Position numbers and translations under genes: made by a program. Positions 1-9,146 of a stretch of 64,000 nucleotides of DNA are shown here, piece after piece. The number at the start of each line of letters is the position of its first letter. Position 1 is the first letter of the stretch. This DNA is from Marinomonas sp. KMM3893 (GTDB taxonomy: Bacteria > Pseudomonadota > Gammaproteobacteria > Pseudomonadales > Marinomonadaceae). The stretch is taken from positions 1 through 64,000 of the forward strand of contig NZ_SJSC01000002.1 in assembly GCF_004352855.1 (NCBI RefSeq), given 5' to 3'. A model generated the notes under the pieces. The model did no database searches and was not told where the DNA came from. It worked only from the letters and a program-made list of their open reading frames with translations.

Positions 1-163
1 GTCCGTGTCAGCGAGGGCGTATATTAAGGATCTACAGATTTAGTGCAACCCTTTTCTGAGAAAAAGTGCCATTTAATCCAATTAATTTAAAAGAATCGCA
101 AAAGCGATCAATTAACCAACAGAAAAGGGTGTTTTTGTTTATAAAACAACCATGAAATACGAG

Positions 164-1027
164 TTACAAGGCTTTCTTTTTCGCTTCCCAATCAACCTTA
201 GGCGAACTAAGACCATGTCCACCAGCGTATCCAGAACGTTCTGGCGCCTTCCACCCATCTAGCGTCCCGCTTTCTAACCGATAAATCTCAACTTCCAACG
301 GATGACACCTTGATAGTGGGTCTTTGGCATCTGGTCCCCATAGATCTACAGACAAATCCCCACCAGGGCAGCAAGATAGCGCACACAATAGATCCATCTC
401 TGCAAAAAACTCCAAATAGTCCCCCTTCTTAGCAGGACAGGCTTTCATGAAGTATTTATCTTCATCATTGAGGCCCGTACATTGGAAAATATTCAGCACA
501 TCATGAACATCAAATTCTGTTAAGCCATACGGTAGTACCGCACGCACCAAGTTCGAATGGCAATGAAAGTCGAAATCTTCTCCCGTGAGCAAACGGTTAA
601 CATAAGGATCGCAACGCGTGCCCAATAAATCATGCACTCTACCGCCCTCTGCATCTTGCCCATAGTCCGCCAAACTATCATCTATGATGGTCACCATAGG
701 GCGGAGAAAAGGTAAGGTAGACCAAAGACGATCATGAATGCTGACGTGCGCTCTTTGCATTTGTCGAGTACGAGAAGCCCACATCCGCTCTCGAGGGTCA
801 TGCTTGTTCCACATATTGAAATCCCCAACCTGTGGTCCGTCAGACACACGTACCCTGAACACATGACCAGCCGGCACTTCCCATGCTTTGCCAGAGCGCA
901 TCGGAATCTTAATCGTTTCCACTAAGGTACGTTGCGCGCCTCCCTCTTTTAGGGAGTTATAAAACGCGGCATCCACCGCCAGTTTTGATCCAGCTCCAGC
1001 TCGGTACGCCGCTTCTACTTGACTCAT
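164..1027 (-). CDS. DUF1989 (urea carboxylase-associated family) protein
   Basis: A 287-residue soluble protein of the DUF1989 family, found beside urea carboxylase genes; some members form carboxyguanidine deiminase. No urea or guanidine carboxylase lies in this window, so its reaction is unknown. Visible family features are a GDFNMW segment near residue 70, a DFHCHSN segment near residue 150 and a cysteine-rich stretch (CALSCCPGGD) near residue 220, plausibly metal-binding or catalytic. The start is supported by GGGAG about 6 nt upstream. It is divergent from the LysR gene, its likely regulator, and close to a polyamine-type transporter, which suggests uptake and breakdown of a nitrogenous compound. 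Family call is firm; function is open. Confidence 0.85.
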   Translation of the reverse strand: MSQVEAAYRAGAGSKLAVDAAFYNSLKEGGAQRTLVETIKIPMRSGKAWEVPAGHVFRVRVSDGPQVGDFNMWNKHDPRERMWASRTRQMQRAHVSIHDRLWSTLPFLRPMVTIIDDSLADYGQDAEGGRVHDLLGTRCDPYVNRLLTGEDFDFHCHSNLVRAVLPYGLTEFDVHDVLNIFQCTGLNDEDKYFMKACPAKKGDYLEFFAEMDLLCALSCCPGGDLSVDLWGPDAKDPLSRCHPLEVEIYRLESGTLDGWKAPERSGYAGGHGLSSPKVDWEAKKKAL

Positions 1028-1133
1028 AATGTGCTCCCATCTTATTGACTATTTGACTTAGATTAATAAAACCGGAAACTCAAATAAAATGACATTATTT
1101 TAAAATACATGACAAATAGTACAGAGGTTGTTG

Positions 1134-1982
1134 ATGAGTCATCCATATACGGCACTGCACACCTTTCACCTCGCCGTTCGCTTTAAGAGCTTAAAGCACA
1201 CAGCCGCGTATTTACATTTAACAGAGTCGGCTGTTAGCCATCAGATTAAGCGCTTAGAAGCTCAACTCGGCTATGCGCTATTTTATAAGTCAGGCCGTCA
1301 GCTCAAAGTCACACCGGAAGGTCGACGCTTGTCTAATGAGCTCGCCGCTCCTTTTGACCATATCGATCAACTGCTTTCCACTCCAACCGACGATCGACAT
1401 CACCCACTGACCATTTATTGTATGCCGTCGCTGATTGAACCTTGGTTACTGCCGCGCTTATTGACCTTTAAAGAGACCCAGCCCAATTATGAATTTGTCA
1501 TTAATTACCATTCTTCCGCCCCAGAATATTTAGACGAATACAGCCTACGCATCGGCAGTCATGAAGAAGGCGATAGCAGCCCTTATTTACGAACTAAGAT
1601 TCTGACCGGAGAAACCATCCCTGTTTGCAGCCCTATTTATCTCGCTCGCTTTACCTTGCCCATTTCCAGCACAGACATGCTTGCCGCAGACTTACTTCAC
1701 GACCATCAACAAGACAGCTGGCAAGCTTGGTTTAGCGCTCAAGGACTCACATTAAACAAACCCACCCAACTGCTGTATGAAGACTTTCATTTGTTAAAGA
1801 TGGCAACCATTGCCGCACAAGGTATTGCCCTGTGTCCACAAACCCTAATTCAAGAAGACTTGGACAACGGCATCCTAGTTGCATTATCAGAACAGAAAGG
1901 AAACATCGGGCGCTACTATGCCATTGAACACAATCAATACGCCCACGCAGACATTCAAACCTTGCTGCAGCACCTCCTTTAA
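1134..1982 (+). CDS. LysR-family transcriptional regulator
   Basis: A LysR-type regulator of 282 residues. The N-terminal winged helix-turn-helix (about residues 5-62) has the family pattern of helix, SAVSHQI recognition helix and wing (LGYALFYKSGRQ). The rest is a periplasmic-binding-like effector domain. It resembles GcvA-type LysR proteins. I chose ATG at 1134 over the in-frame TTGs at 1128 and 1131 because AGAGG at 1123-1127 is then 6 nt away. It is divergent from the DUF1989 gene with about 100 bp between them, the usual LysR arrangement for controlling the neighbour and itself. The effector is unknown. Confidence 0.9.
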   Translation: MSHPYTALHTFHLAVRFKSLKHTAAYLHLTESAVSHQIKRLEAQLGYALFYKSGRQLKVTPEGRRLSNELAAPFDHIDQLLSTPTDDRHHPLTIYCMPSLIEPWLLPRLLTFKETQPNYEFVINYHSSAPEYLDEYSLRIGSHEEGDSSPYLRTKILTGETIPVCSPIYLARFTLPISSTDMLAADLLHDHQQDSWQAWFSAQGLTLNKPTQLLYEDFHLLKMATIAAQGIALCPQTLIQEDLDNGILVALSEQKGNIGRYYAIEHNQYAHADIQTLLQHLL

Positions 1983-1986
1983 ATGC

Positions 1987-2016
1987 AAAAAAGCCAGTAT
2001 GGAATCCATACTGGCT
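1987..2016 (-). terminator. Intrinsic terminator of the ABC transporter operon
   Basis: A perfect 11-bp stem (1992-2002 with 2006-2016) with a 3-nt loop. Read on the minus strand it is followed by a run of six T, so it ends transcription after the permease that stops at 2075. It may also slow transcription leaving the convergent LysR gene. Confidence 0.85.
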
Positions 2017-2074
2017 TAGGCAGATCTATTACTGGGTTACAAGGCAACCCCTCTAACACGACGCCATGATAATC

Positions 2075-2872
2075 CTAAGAATGAATGGACTGCTCTCTAC
2101 GTCGCTTAACTTCATAAACAATCGCCAAGATAACCGTTATCGAAATCATCACGAGACCCAACGCATTGACCGCTGGCGTTAGACCGGTACGGACTTTAGA
2201 CGCGATATAGACGGTCAAGGTGGTGTCATAGCCTTTTACAAACAATGTCGTGTTGTAGTTTTCAAACGACTGTAAGAAAGCAATACCAGCAGCAGAAATG
2301 ATCGCAGGCTTCAAATACGGCAATAGAATCCGGCGAAACGCTTGCCACTGTGTAGCCCCTAGACTCAAGGCCGCATTTTCCAACGTCCGATCAAAGCGCT
2401 GCAATCGCGCCAATACCATCAACATAACATACGCGGCGATAAAGGTTGTTTGCGCAATGACGGTCAGCATAACCCCGCCACTAACGGACAAGCCCTTCCA
2501 AAAGATCAAGGTTGAAATACCCACGATAACGCCAGGCGTTAATAGTGGGGACATCATTAAGGAATAGAGGAAGGTTTTCCCTCTCCCTTGAAAGGTCGAC
2601 AAGAACAACGCACAACAAATACCAATCGGCACTGCGACAACCAGCACCCCAACCGCAACGATGACACTGATCCAGAGGGCATGCCACATGGCATCATCTT
2701 CTGCTAGCGCACTAAACCACTTAAGAGTGAAGCCTTTCCAAGGAGAGACCGTAGGGAAACGGCTGTCGTTAAATGTCGCCAACCCCATGATGATCAGCGG
2801 CGTAAACAGGTACAAAAAGAACACGCCAATATAGAAGCGTACACTCCAACGTAGGATTGTTTCAGATTTCAT
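2075..2872 (-). CDS. ABC transporter permease, PotC/PotI-like
   Basis: An inner-membrane permease of 265 residues of the spermidine/putrescine (PotC, PotI) type, with about six hydrophobic segments. The cytoplasmic EAA loop appears as ENAALSLGATQWQAF near residue 165 and docks on the ATPase. It is last in a binding-protein/ATPase/permease/permease operon, overlaps the upstream permease by 4 nt and is followed by a terminator. Family is clear; the actual substrate (polyamine or other cationic nitrogen compound) cannot be read from the sequence. Confidence 0.88.
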   Translation of the reverse strand: MKSETILRWSVRFYIGVFFLYLFTPLIIMGLATFNDSRFPTVSPWKGFTLKWFSALAEDDAMWHALWISVIVAVGVLVVAVPIGICCALFLSTFQGRGKTFLYSLMMSPLLTPGVIVGISTLIFWKGLSVSGGVMLTVIAQTTFIAAYVMLMVLARLQRFDRTLENAALSLGATQWQAFRRILLPYLKPAIISAAGIAFLQSFENYNTTLFVKGYDTTLTVYIASKVRTGLTPAVNALGLVMISITVILAIVYEVKRRREQSIHS

Positions 2873-3756
2873 TTTGCAATGTCCCCCAAGCCCACTTTAA
2901 AGATACGCATAACCAAAGCGATAAAACCAATACAGATGATAAGCAATAAGAAGGCATAAGCCGCGCCTTGGTTCCAATCGCCACCCTCAAAGAACCAATT
3001 GTAGATGATTTGAGTAAACCAACGACTGCCTGGTGACCCTAAAAGAGAAGGCACGGCATAGCTACCCGCCGCCAACATAAAGGTCATAATACAACCTGTC
3101 GCTATCCCTGGCTTGGCATGAGGAATGATCACTCGCCAATGGGTGCGAATCCAGCCTGCTCCCAAATTACGAGCCGCTTTAACTTGATTGCTGTCTAAGC
3201 TTTCAATCGCGTTGTAAATAGGAAAAATCATAAACAAAATATAGGCATACACCATCCCGATTAAGACACCACCATCTCCTGACAAGAAACGTATCGGTCT
3301 ATCTATAAAACCCAGGCCCAGCAACATCGCATTTAATGGCCCCTTATAGGCCAGAATAATGTACCAAGCGAACGTCCGCAGGATTTCATTAATCCAGAAT
3401 GGGATCACTAACAGCAACAGACAAAAAGCGGCTTGCCTCGGCGTTGCCACTTTCGCCAGATAAAAAGCAATCGGATAACTCACCAACAAGGTAAGCGCTG
3501 TAACCAGTACGCTCGACCAGATGGTTTTTAAAAAAATCTTTAAATGGATAAGATTACTAAACAGCGTTTCGTAATTCCCTAGAGAATACACATCTTTAGG
3601 GCCACCTATTTCAGAAGGAAATAAGTTCGGGCGAAAGGAATAATCCACCATCAGTAGCTGAGGCAAAATCACCATCCCCAGCAACCAAATTGCAATCATA
3701 CCGAGAATGCCAACCGCTAAGCTGCTACCAAAGCGCGCTTTCAGTTGGCTAAACAT
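2869..3756 (-). CDS. ABC transporter permease, PotB/PotH-like
   Basis: The partner permease of 295 residues, PotB/PotH type, with an N-terminal transmembrane segment (about residues 15-38), further membrane spans and an EAA-like loop (AARNLGAGWIRTHW) near residue 200. An upstream in-frame TTG at 3771 exists, but GGAGGGG lies between it and the ATG at 3756 at good ribosome-binding distance, so 3756 is preferred. It overlaps the ATPase gene by 8 nt and the PotC-like gene by 4 nt, indicating translational coupling. It forms the transmembrane heterodimer with the downstream permease. Confidence 0.88.
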   Translation of the reverse strand: MFSQLKARFGSSLAVGILGMIAIWLLGMVILPQLLMVDYSFRPNLFPSEIGGPKDVYSLGNYETLFSNLIHLKIFLKTIWSSVLVTALTLLVSYPIAFYLAKVATPRQAAFCLLLLVIPFWINEILRTFAWYIILAYKGPLNAMLLGLGFIDRPIRFLSGDGGVLIGMVYAYILFMIFPIYNAIESLDSNQVKAARNLGAGWIRTHWRVIIPHAKPGIATGCIMTFMLAAGSYAVPSLLGSPGSRWFTQIIYNWFFEGGDWNQGAAYAFLLLIICIGFIALVMRIFKVGLGDIAK

Positions 3757-4831
3757 GATCCGCCCCTCCAATCACCACCGCATCTTCAGCACGGTACGAT
3801 AAAGACACAGGTGCGCCCTTTACTAAGCTGTCTGTGTACTGATGCGAGCCTAGCTGTATCGACAAGCTGGTTTGCGCCTGTGTATTCGCATTCAAGGTTA
3901 GATAAGACCCTTCGAAGTTCACTTCTTCGATGGCGCTAGGAATAGTTAACATATTATTTTCTGCCGCCAAACGGAAATGTTCAGGTCGAATAAATAAGGT
4001 GGCGTTGTCACCCACATTGACACCGCTTTGAACACGCCCCTGCAAATGGCCCAATACACCGCAATCTAGATCAGCGATGCCATTATTAAGCTGAGTAACA
4101 CACCCTTTAATACCGTTATTTTCACCCACAAAAGAGGCGACGAAGGCCGTTTTTGGGTCTCGGTACAAGGTAATCGGATCTGCGACTTGCTGTATTTTCC
4201 CTGCAGACATTACGGCAACACGATCCGACATCGTCAATGCTTCGCCTTGATCGTGAGTGATATAAATAAAAGTGATGCCTGTTTTACGCTGGATTTCTTT
4301 CAACTCAATGCGCATATGCTGACGCAATTTAAGATCCAAGGCGGACAATGGCTCATCCAGCAACAAGACTTGAGGCTCAACCGCCAAGGCACGAGCAATG
4401 GCAATTCGTTGTTTCTGCCCACCCGACAATTCAGAGACTTTTTTGGTGCCGCTGCCTTCTAGTGCGACCAATTCTAGCAGTCGATCCGAGGCCTTTTTCC
4501 GCTCACCTTTCGAAACACCACGTACTTCTAGGCCAAATTCAATGTTTTCAGCCACTGTCATTAATGGAAACAGCGCGAGGTTTTGAAAAATCATCGAGGT
4601 CGGACGTTTATTCGCTGGCACGCCCCGCATACCTTGACCGCCAATTTTCACGTCGCCATGCGTCGGGTCAAGAAAGCCACTGATCATATTCAAAATGGTG
4701 GTTTTGCCACACCCTGATGGCCCTAAGAAACTAAAAAATTCACCCGACTCAATTTTCAAATCGGTTTTCTGAATAGCGGTGAAATCACCAAACTCCATAA
4801 CGACATTATCTAGATGAACACTGCTGTCCAT
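3749..4831 (-). CDS. ABC transporter ATP-binding protein, PotA/PotG-like
   Basis: The nucleotide-binding subunit, about 360 residues. It shows Walker A (GPSGCGKTT, near residue 38), the signature LSGGQKQR near residue 130, Walker B (VLLLDEPLSALD) and the switch histidine (ITHDQ), followed by a C-terminal TOBE-type regulatory domain with the IRPEHF motif typical of PotA/FbpC relatives. ATG at 4831 has AGAGG 4 nt upstream; ATG at 4843 is an alternative adding four residues. It powers the two downstream permeases. A hairpin separates it from the binding-protein gene, probably giving less ATPase than binding protein. Confidence 0.9.
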   Translation of the reverse strand: MDSSVHLDNVVMEFGDFTAIQKTDLKIESGEFFSFLGPSGCGKTTILNMISGFLDPTHGDVKIGGQGMRGVPANKRPTSMIFQNLALFPLMTVAENIEFGLEVRGVSKGERKKASDRLLELVALEGSGTKKVSELSGGQKQRIAIARALAVEPQVLLLDEPLSALDLKLRQHMRIELKEIQRKTGITFIYITHDQGEALTMSDRVAVMSAGKIQQVADPITLYRDPKTAFVASFVGENNGIKGCVTQLNNGIADLDCGVLGHLQGRVQSGVNVGDNATLFIRPEHFRLAAENNMLTIPSAIEEVNFEGSYLTLNANTQAQTSLSIQLGSHQYTDSLVKGAPVSLSYRAEDAVVIGGADHV

Positions 4832-4875
4832 GTTACCTCTCATTGATATTTTTATAGGTGAAGATCGCTAGACGA

Positions 4876-4912
4876 AAAAGCCCCTCACAGAGTCAGACTG
4901 CAAGGGGCTTTT
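4876..4912 (-). terminator. Intra-operon terminator/attenuator after the binding-protein gene
   Basis: A 9-bp stem, 4876-4884 with 4904-4912, that on the minus strand reads GGGGC arms ending in TTTT. It lies between the binding-protein stop and the ATPase start. Such leaky hairpins commonly keep the binding protein in excess over membrane components. Confidence 0.7.
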
Positions 4913-4923
4913 CGATATCTGTA

Positions 4924-6036
4924 TTACGCAGACAGGTAACGATCTTGGTATTCGTTACGCAGGGCAACGTACCAAGGTTCTTGAATTGGCCACCACCATA
5001 GGTTAGCAAGATCTTGCTTAGTATAGGATGAATCGAAGAAATCTTTTGTCGCTTGAGGCAACAAGGCTTCTGCGCCTTTAGACGTTGAGTTATAGCCTGT
5101 AGACTCAACAAACATAGCGCCGGCTTCTGGTGTGTAATACCAGTTAATAAACTCGTAAACAGAATCCACGTTGTTCGCATTCTTCGGAATAACAAACCCT
5201 TCCATCCAAGCCAATGCACCTTCTTTAGGCGCACCGAAGGCCACAGGCTCCCCTTCCGATTTGAGTTTGAATGCGGTGCTATCCCAAGTCTGTCCAATCA
5301 CAGCACCATTAGTACGGAACGCGCCTTGCGCTTCATTTTCCGTTGACCAGAACTGTGCAATAGAAGATTTGTGTTCCGCGGCAACTTTTAAGATCACATC
5401 AAAATTGGCGCGCATGGCTTTTTCGTTTTTATACGAATCCAATAATGGGTAAGGCAGTTTGCCCGCTTTTTCTAACCATAGACCAATGCCCACCAGCGCC
5501 GAATGGCCACGTACTGTTACGCCACCCGAATTCTCTGGCGCCCATAAGTCACCGTAGCTTAGGTTTTTAGGGTCTACTTTTGCGTATTCTGTGTTGTAAG
5601 CAATGGCTTCTGTTCCCCAATCCGCAGGAGCAAAGTAACGCTTACCTTTCACAACACCACCGACTTCAGAACCGCTAATAGCGCTCTCCAAACAGCCATC
5701 CCACTTAATACGAGAGGTATCCAAAGGCTGAACCAAATCGTAATCTACATAGCCTGGCACGCGATCGACTGTCGGCATGATGATATCAAACCCGGTACCG
5801 TCCGTGGCGCGCAGTGAGTTCATTAACTCATCGTTTGTACCATAAGGTGTAAAGGTCGCATTGATGCCAGTCTTAGCTGTAAAGTCAGCCAACATAGCGT
5901 CTGTTATGTATCCTGCCCACGCATAAATACGCAATTCTTTATTCGCTGCAATCGCTTGGTTAATAGAAAAAGGGGTTGCTGCAACCGCGCCTGCGGCGGA
6001 AGCACCTTTTATAAACTGACGACGTGAAAGGGTCAT
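4924..6036 (-). CDS. Periplasmic polyamine-type substrate-binding protein (PotD/PotF family)
   Basis: A solute-binding protein of 370 residues. It begins with a Tat-type signal: SRRQFIKG, then a hydrophobic alanine-rich stretch, unusual because PotD and PotF are normally Sec-exported. The mature part starts with the family strand IYAWAGYI and carries the usual Trp-rich C-terminal end. ATG at 6036 is chosen over 6063 because AAGGAG lies 7 nt upstream. First gene of the transporter operon. Family is PotD/PotF-like; the residue after the first pocket Trp differs from putrescine-binding PotF (Gly for Ser, compared from memory), so the ligand should not be assumed to be putrescine. Confidence 0.88.
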   Translation of the reverse strand: MTLSRRQFIKGASAAGAVAATPFSINQAIAANKELRIYAWAGYITDAMLADFTAKTGINATFTPYGTNDELMNSLRATDGTGFDIIMPTVDRVPGYVDYDLVQPLDTSRIKWDGCLESAISGSEVGGVVKGKRYFAPADWGTEAIAYNTEYAKVDPKNLSYGDLWAPENSGGVTVRGHSALVGIGLWLEKAGKLPYPLLDSYKNEKAMRANFDVILKVAAEHKSSIAQFWSTENEAQGAFRTNGAVIGQTWDSTAFKLKSEGEPVAFGAPKEGALAWMEGFVIPKNANNVDSVYEFINWYYTPEAGAMFVESTGYNSTSKGAEALLPQATKDFFDSSYTKQDLANLWWWPIQEPWYVALRNEYQDRYLSA

Positions 6037-6063
6037 TCTAGAGCTCCTTGTGAGTAGTGCCAT

Positions 6064-6410
6064 TATGATCTTATTTTCAGAAGTTTACATAACGCCTTTA
6101 AACAAAACAGACGCCTATACGACTCTTATTTTTCATTAAACGAGTAGTCAATAAAAAACCATAATACAAAACAATGACGATTTTGTTACGACTTAGAGAT
6201 CAATGCCGTCAAATGGGTCGCGTATAGTCAAAAAACCGTCGTTTTTGCTAAAAAGTAATCATTTTCTTATTGTTCCTAAAAATAAACTTAAACGATTCAC
6301 CAAAAACTATCAATTCGAATGCGAACTTAAATCATTCTAAAGTTAATAAAATTTTTTCTAAGTCAATCACATATGTTCGCTAATGAAGACTCGCCACACA
6401 AACAAAAGGC
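6064..6410. other. AT-rich intergenic region upstream of the transporter operon
   Basis: About 350 bp with many A and T tracts and no convincing reading frame. It must hold the promoter of the minus-strand binding-protein gene. I could not assign a -35/-10 pair with confidence and saw no RNA motif. Confidence 0.5.
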
Positions 6411-6468
6411 AAAAAAAAACCAGCGTAATAACCTACCCATAAGGATAGGCTAATTCGCTGGTTTTTTT
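6411..6468. terminator. Bidirectional-looking terminator downstream of serA
   Basis: An outer stem AACCAGCG (6418-6425) with CGCTGGTT (6456-6463), an inner CCTA/TAGG pairing, A-run before and T-run after. It sits 17 bp past the serA stop and would end serA transcription on the minus strand. Confidence 0.8.
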
Positions 6469-6484
6469 ATTTAAAAAAGAAAAA

Positions 6485-7714
6485 CTAGAACAAAACGCGC
6501 GCTTTGACGGTTCCGTCTACTTCTTTTAATTTCTCTAGCGCCATTTCACCGGCATCGGCAGACACATCCATGACCATGTAACCCAATTTTTCCGTGGTAC
6601 GTAGGTACTGGCCTGTGATGTTGATATCGTTGTCAGAGAAAATAGCGTTGATTTTAGACAACACGCCAGGACGGTTCTCATGAACATGTAGAATACGGTG
6701 ATTGTCCGCTTGCGAAGGCAATGCCACTTCAGGGAAGTTAACCGCTGCAATGGTGGTGCCCACATCAGAGTATTTAATCAGCTTCTCAGCCACTTCAATA
6801 CCGATATTTTCTTGCGCTTCCATGGTGCTACCACCAATATGAGGCGTCAAAATAACGTTATCTAAACCGCGTAATGGAGAAACAAATTCTTCTGTGTTGC
6901 CTTTAGGCTCAACAGGAAATACGTCTACTGCCGCACCGCTTAAGTTACCCGCTTTGATCGCGTCCGCAACCGCGCCTAAATCGGCTACTGTGCCGCGAGA
7001 AGCGTTGATGAAGATAGATCCTTTCTTCATTTTCGCCACTTCATTCGCACCAATCATCATTTTAGTAGAGTTGGTTTCTGGTACATGCAAGCTGATTACA
7101 TCACACGTTGCTAGCAATTCGTTCAAGCTCTTAATCTGACGCGCATTACCTAGAGGCAGTTTGGTGATGATGTCGTAGAAACACACTTCCATACCCAAAG
7201 ATTCAGCCAACACACTAAGCTGAGTACCAATGCTACCGTAACCAATAATGCCTAGGCGTTTGCCGCGTGTTTCATACGAACCTACAGCGGATTTGATCCA
7301 ACCACCACGATGACAGGCTGCATTCTTTTCAGGAATACCGCGCAACAACAAAATCAACTGACCAAGAACCAGTTCAGCCACACTACGCGTATTCGAGTAA
7401 GGCGCGTTAAAGACGACAATCCCTTTCTCACTGGCCGCGTCCAAATTCACTTGGTTCGTACCAATACAGAAACAACCAATCGCCACCAATTTATTGGCAT
7501 GGGATAGGACTTTTTCTGTCAACTGCGTGCGGGAGCGAATACCAATGAAATGCGCTTCAGAGATCTTACTGATAAGCTCATCTTCAGCCAGTGCTGTTTT
7601 ATGGTACTCGATATTTGTATAACCAGCGGCATGTAATGCATCCAGTGCAGATTGATGCACGCCTTCTAATAACAAGATTTTAATTTTGTCTTTGTCTAGT
7701 GAGGTGTTGCTCAT
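6485..7714 (-). CDS. serA: D-3-phosphoglycerate dehydrogenase
   Basis: First enzyme of serine biosynthesis: oxidises 3-phosphoglycerate to 3-phosphohydroxypyruvate with NAD+. The 409 residues match the short E. coli-type SerA (410). A Rossmann domain holds the GYGSIG dinucleotide motif near residue 160; the catalytic Arg (NASRGTVAD), Glu (VFPVEP) and His (LTPHIGGST) are present. A C-terminal ACT domain (about 335-409), with the HENRPGVL motif, is the serine-feedback site. Apparently a single-gene unit with its own terminator. Confidence 0.97.
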   Translation of the reverse strand: MSNTSLDKDKIKILLLEGVHQSALDALHAAGYTNIEYHKTALAEDELISKISEAHFIGIRSRTQLTEKVLSHANKLVAIGCFCIGTNQVNLDAASEKGIVVFNAPYSNTRSVAELVLGQLILLLRGIPEKNAACHRGGWIKSAVGSYETRGKRLGIIGYGSIGTQLSVLAESLGMEVCFYDIITKLPLGNARQIKSLNELLATCDVISLHVPETNSTKMMIGANEVAKMKKGSIFINASRGTVADLGAVADAIKAGNLSGAAVDVFPVEPKGNTEEFVSPLRGLDNVILTPHIGGSTMEAQENIGIEVAEKLIKYSDVGTTIAAVNFPEVALPSQADNHRILHVHENRPGVLSKINAIFSDNDINITGQYLRTTEKLGYMVMDVSADAGEMALEKLKEVDGTVKARVLF

Positions 7715-7906
7715 GGCTCGTTCGACTTCTCTATTATGGTGGGGGGAATTTGTGTAAATATGTTAACACAGAACATTCAATGTCGTATTCAAGATACTAG
7801 AATGTCTTTCATTATGTTAAGAGCAAAACTCATGCAAACGGTTGTTTTCTTTTTTTCTGCGCATTGCTCAAAGAACAAACAAAATGCTCATGCTATTTAA
7901 CCAATA

Positions 7907-7931
7907 AAAAAGGGGCTCATAAGCCCCCTTT
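7907..7931 (-). terminator. Intrinsic terminator of trmA
   Basis: A GC-rich stem (7909-7917 with 7922-7931, one bulge) whose minus-strand reading ends in a T-run, 4 bp beyond the trmA stop codon. Confidence 0.8.
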
Positions 7932-7934
7932 CCA

Positions 7935-9041
7935 TTATTCAGCGGTGTCTAAACGTTCTAAGAAAACACCTGTTTCTACATGATGCGTATAAGGGAACTG
8001 ATCAAACATGGCATAGCGAACGACTTTATGAGTGCTCGCCAGCGCTTCCAAATTCGCTTTCAATGTTTCAGGGTTACAAGAAATATAAAGAATACGATCC
8101 ACTTTACGAACCAACTCTACGGTGGCATCGTCCAGTCCTGCTCGTGGCGGGTCTACTAAGACAACGGATGGCGACAAAGCGTCCACTCCGGCCTGTAATA
8201 AGGTTTTTGGCAATTCACTTTCGCCATTCAATGCGGCCGAGACGTCTTCACTCGCCATTTTCACCACCTGAACATTACTCATACCGTTAATAGCAATGTT
8301 CAACTGTGCGGAATTCACTGACACTTTTGATATTTCTGTGGCCACAACACGATCAAACCGACGTGCCAACGGAATGGAAAAATTACCATTACCACAGTAC
8401 ATCTCAAGCAAATCGCCAGACAGGCCTTCTGTTACATCCAGCGCCCACTCCAACATTTTTTCACTGATTCCAGCGTTGGGTTGAGTAAAGCTATTTTCTA
8501 CTTGCTGGTAATGAAATTTTTGGCCATGAACGGTCAATGTCTCCATGACAAAATCACGTGTCAGAATTTGTTTTTTCTTACGACTACGACCGATAAAGTG
8601 ACAAGCAGGAAAGGCCTCACTCATTAGGCGAGCGGCTTTATTCCACTCATCATCGATCGGCTTATGGTAAAGCAGGCTAATCAAGGCTTCGCCTGTTGTG
8701 GTAGTGAGAAAGTCGACCTGAAACAGCTTATGACGCAACACAGAGATATCGCGCACGGCATCAATCAATGCTGGCATCAGTTCATTAATAAGAGTCGAGG
8801 CAGCAAGAAATTGATCGGTTCGAATCGGCGTTCTTGGCTCCGCAGAATCAAACATAGCGTAATACAGATCATCGCCTTCATGCCAAATACGGAATTCTGC
8901 TCTCATTCGGTAGTGAGTAGGATCACTAGGAAACACTTCCAGATCAGGCAATGGCAGGTCGGCCATTAGGCGAGTCAGCTCTGCGTGTTTTTCTTCAAGC
9001 TGTTGTTCGTATAGTTCAGGTTGGATTTGATCCGGTCTCAT
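7935..9041 (-). CDS. trmA: tRNA (uracil-5-)-methyltransferase
   Basis: Makes 5-methyluridine at position 54 of the tRNA T-loop using S-adenosylmethionine. Length 368 closely matches E. coli TrmA (366), with the HYRMRAEFRIWH segment near residue 43. The SAM-binding motif YCGNGNFS lies near residue 217, DPPRAGL near 298, and the catalytic cysteine in SCNPETL near 323. The ending lacks extra domains, so it is TrmA rather than RlmC/RlmD, which carry a cysteine cluster absent here. It lies downstream of the luxP-like operon on the same strand with about 100 bp between and no obvious terminator. Confidence 0.96.
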   Translation of the reverse strand: MRPDQIQPELYEQQLEEKHAELTRLMADLPLPDLEVFPSDPTHYRMRAEFRIWHEGDDLYYAMFDSAEPRTPIRTDQFLAASTLINELMPALIDAVRDISVLRHKLFQVDFLTTTTGEALISLLYHKPIDDEWNKAARLMSEAFPACHFIGRSRKKKQILTRDFVMETLTVHGQKFHYQQVENSFTQPNAGISEKMLEWALDVTEGLSGDLLEMYCGNGNFSIPLARRFDRVVATEISKVSVNSAQLNIAINGMSNVQVVKMASEDVSAALNGESELPKTLLQAGVDALSPSVVLVDPPRAGLDDATVELVRKVDRILYISCNPETLKANLEALASTHKVVRYAMFDQFPYTHHVETGVFLERLDTAE

Positions 9042-9146
9042 GACACATTCTCTTAAAAACGATGGAAACTCACCACATTGAGCGCGGCATTATACGAGTT
9101 CCAACCCGACAAATCTAATCACTGTTTGTTATCTGGTCGCTCGAAT

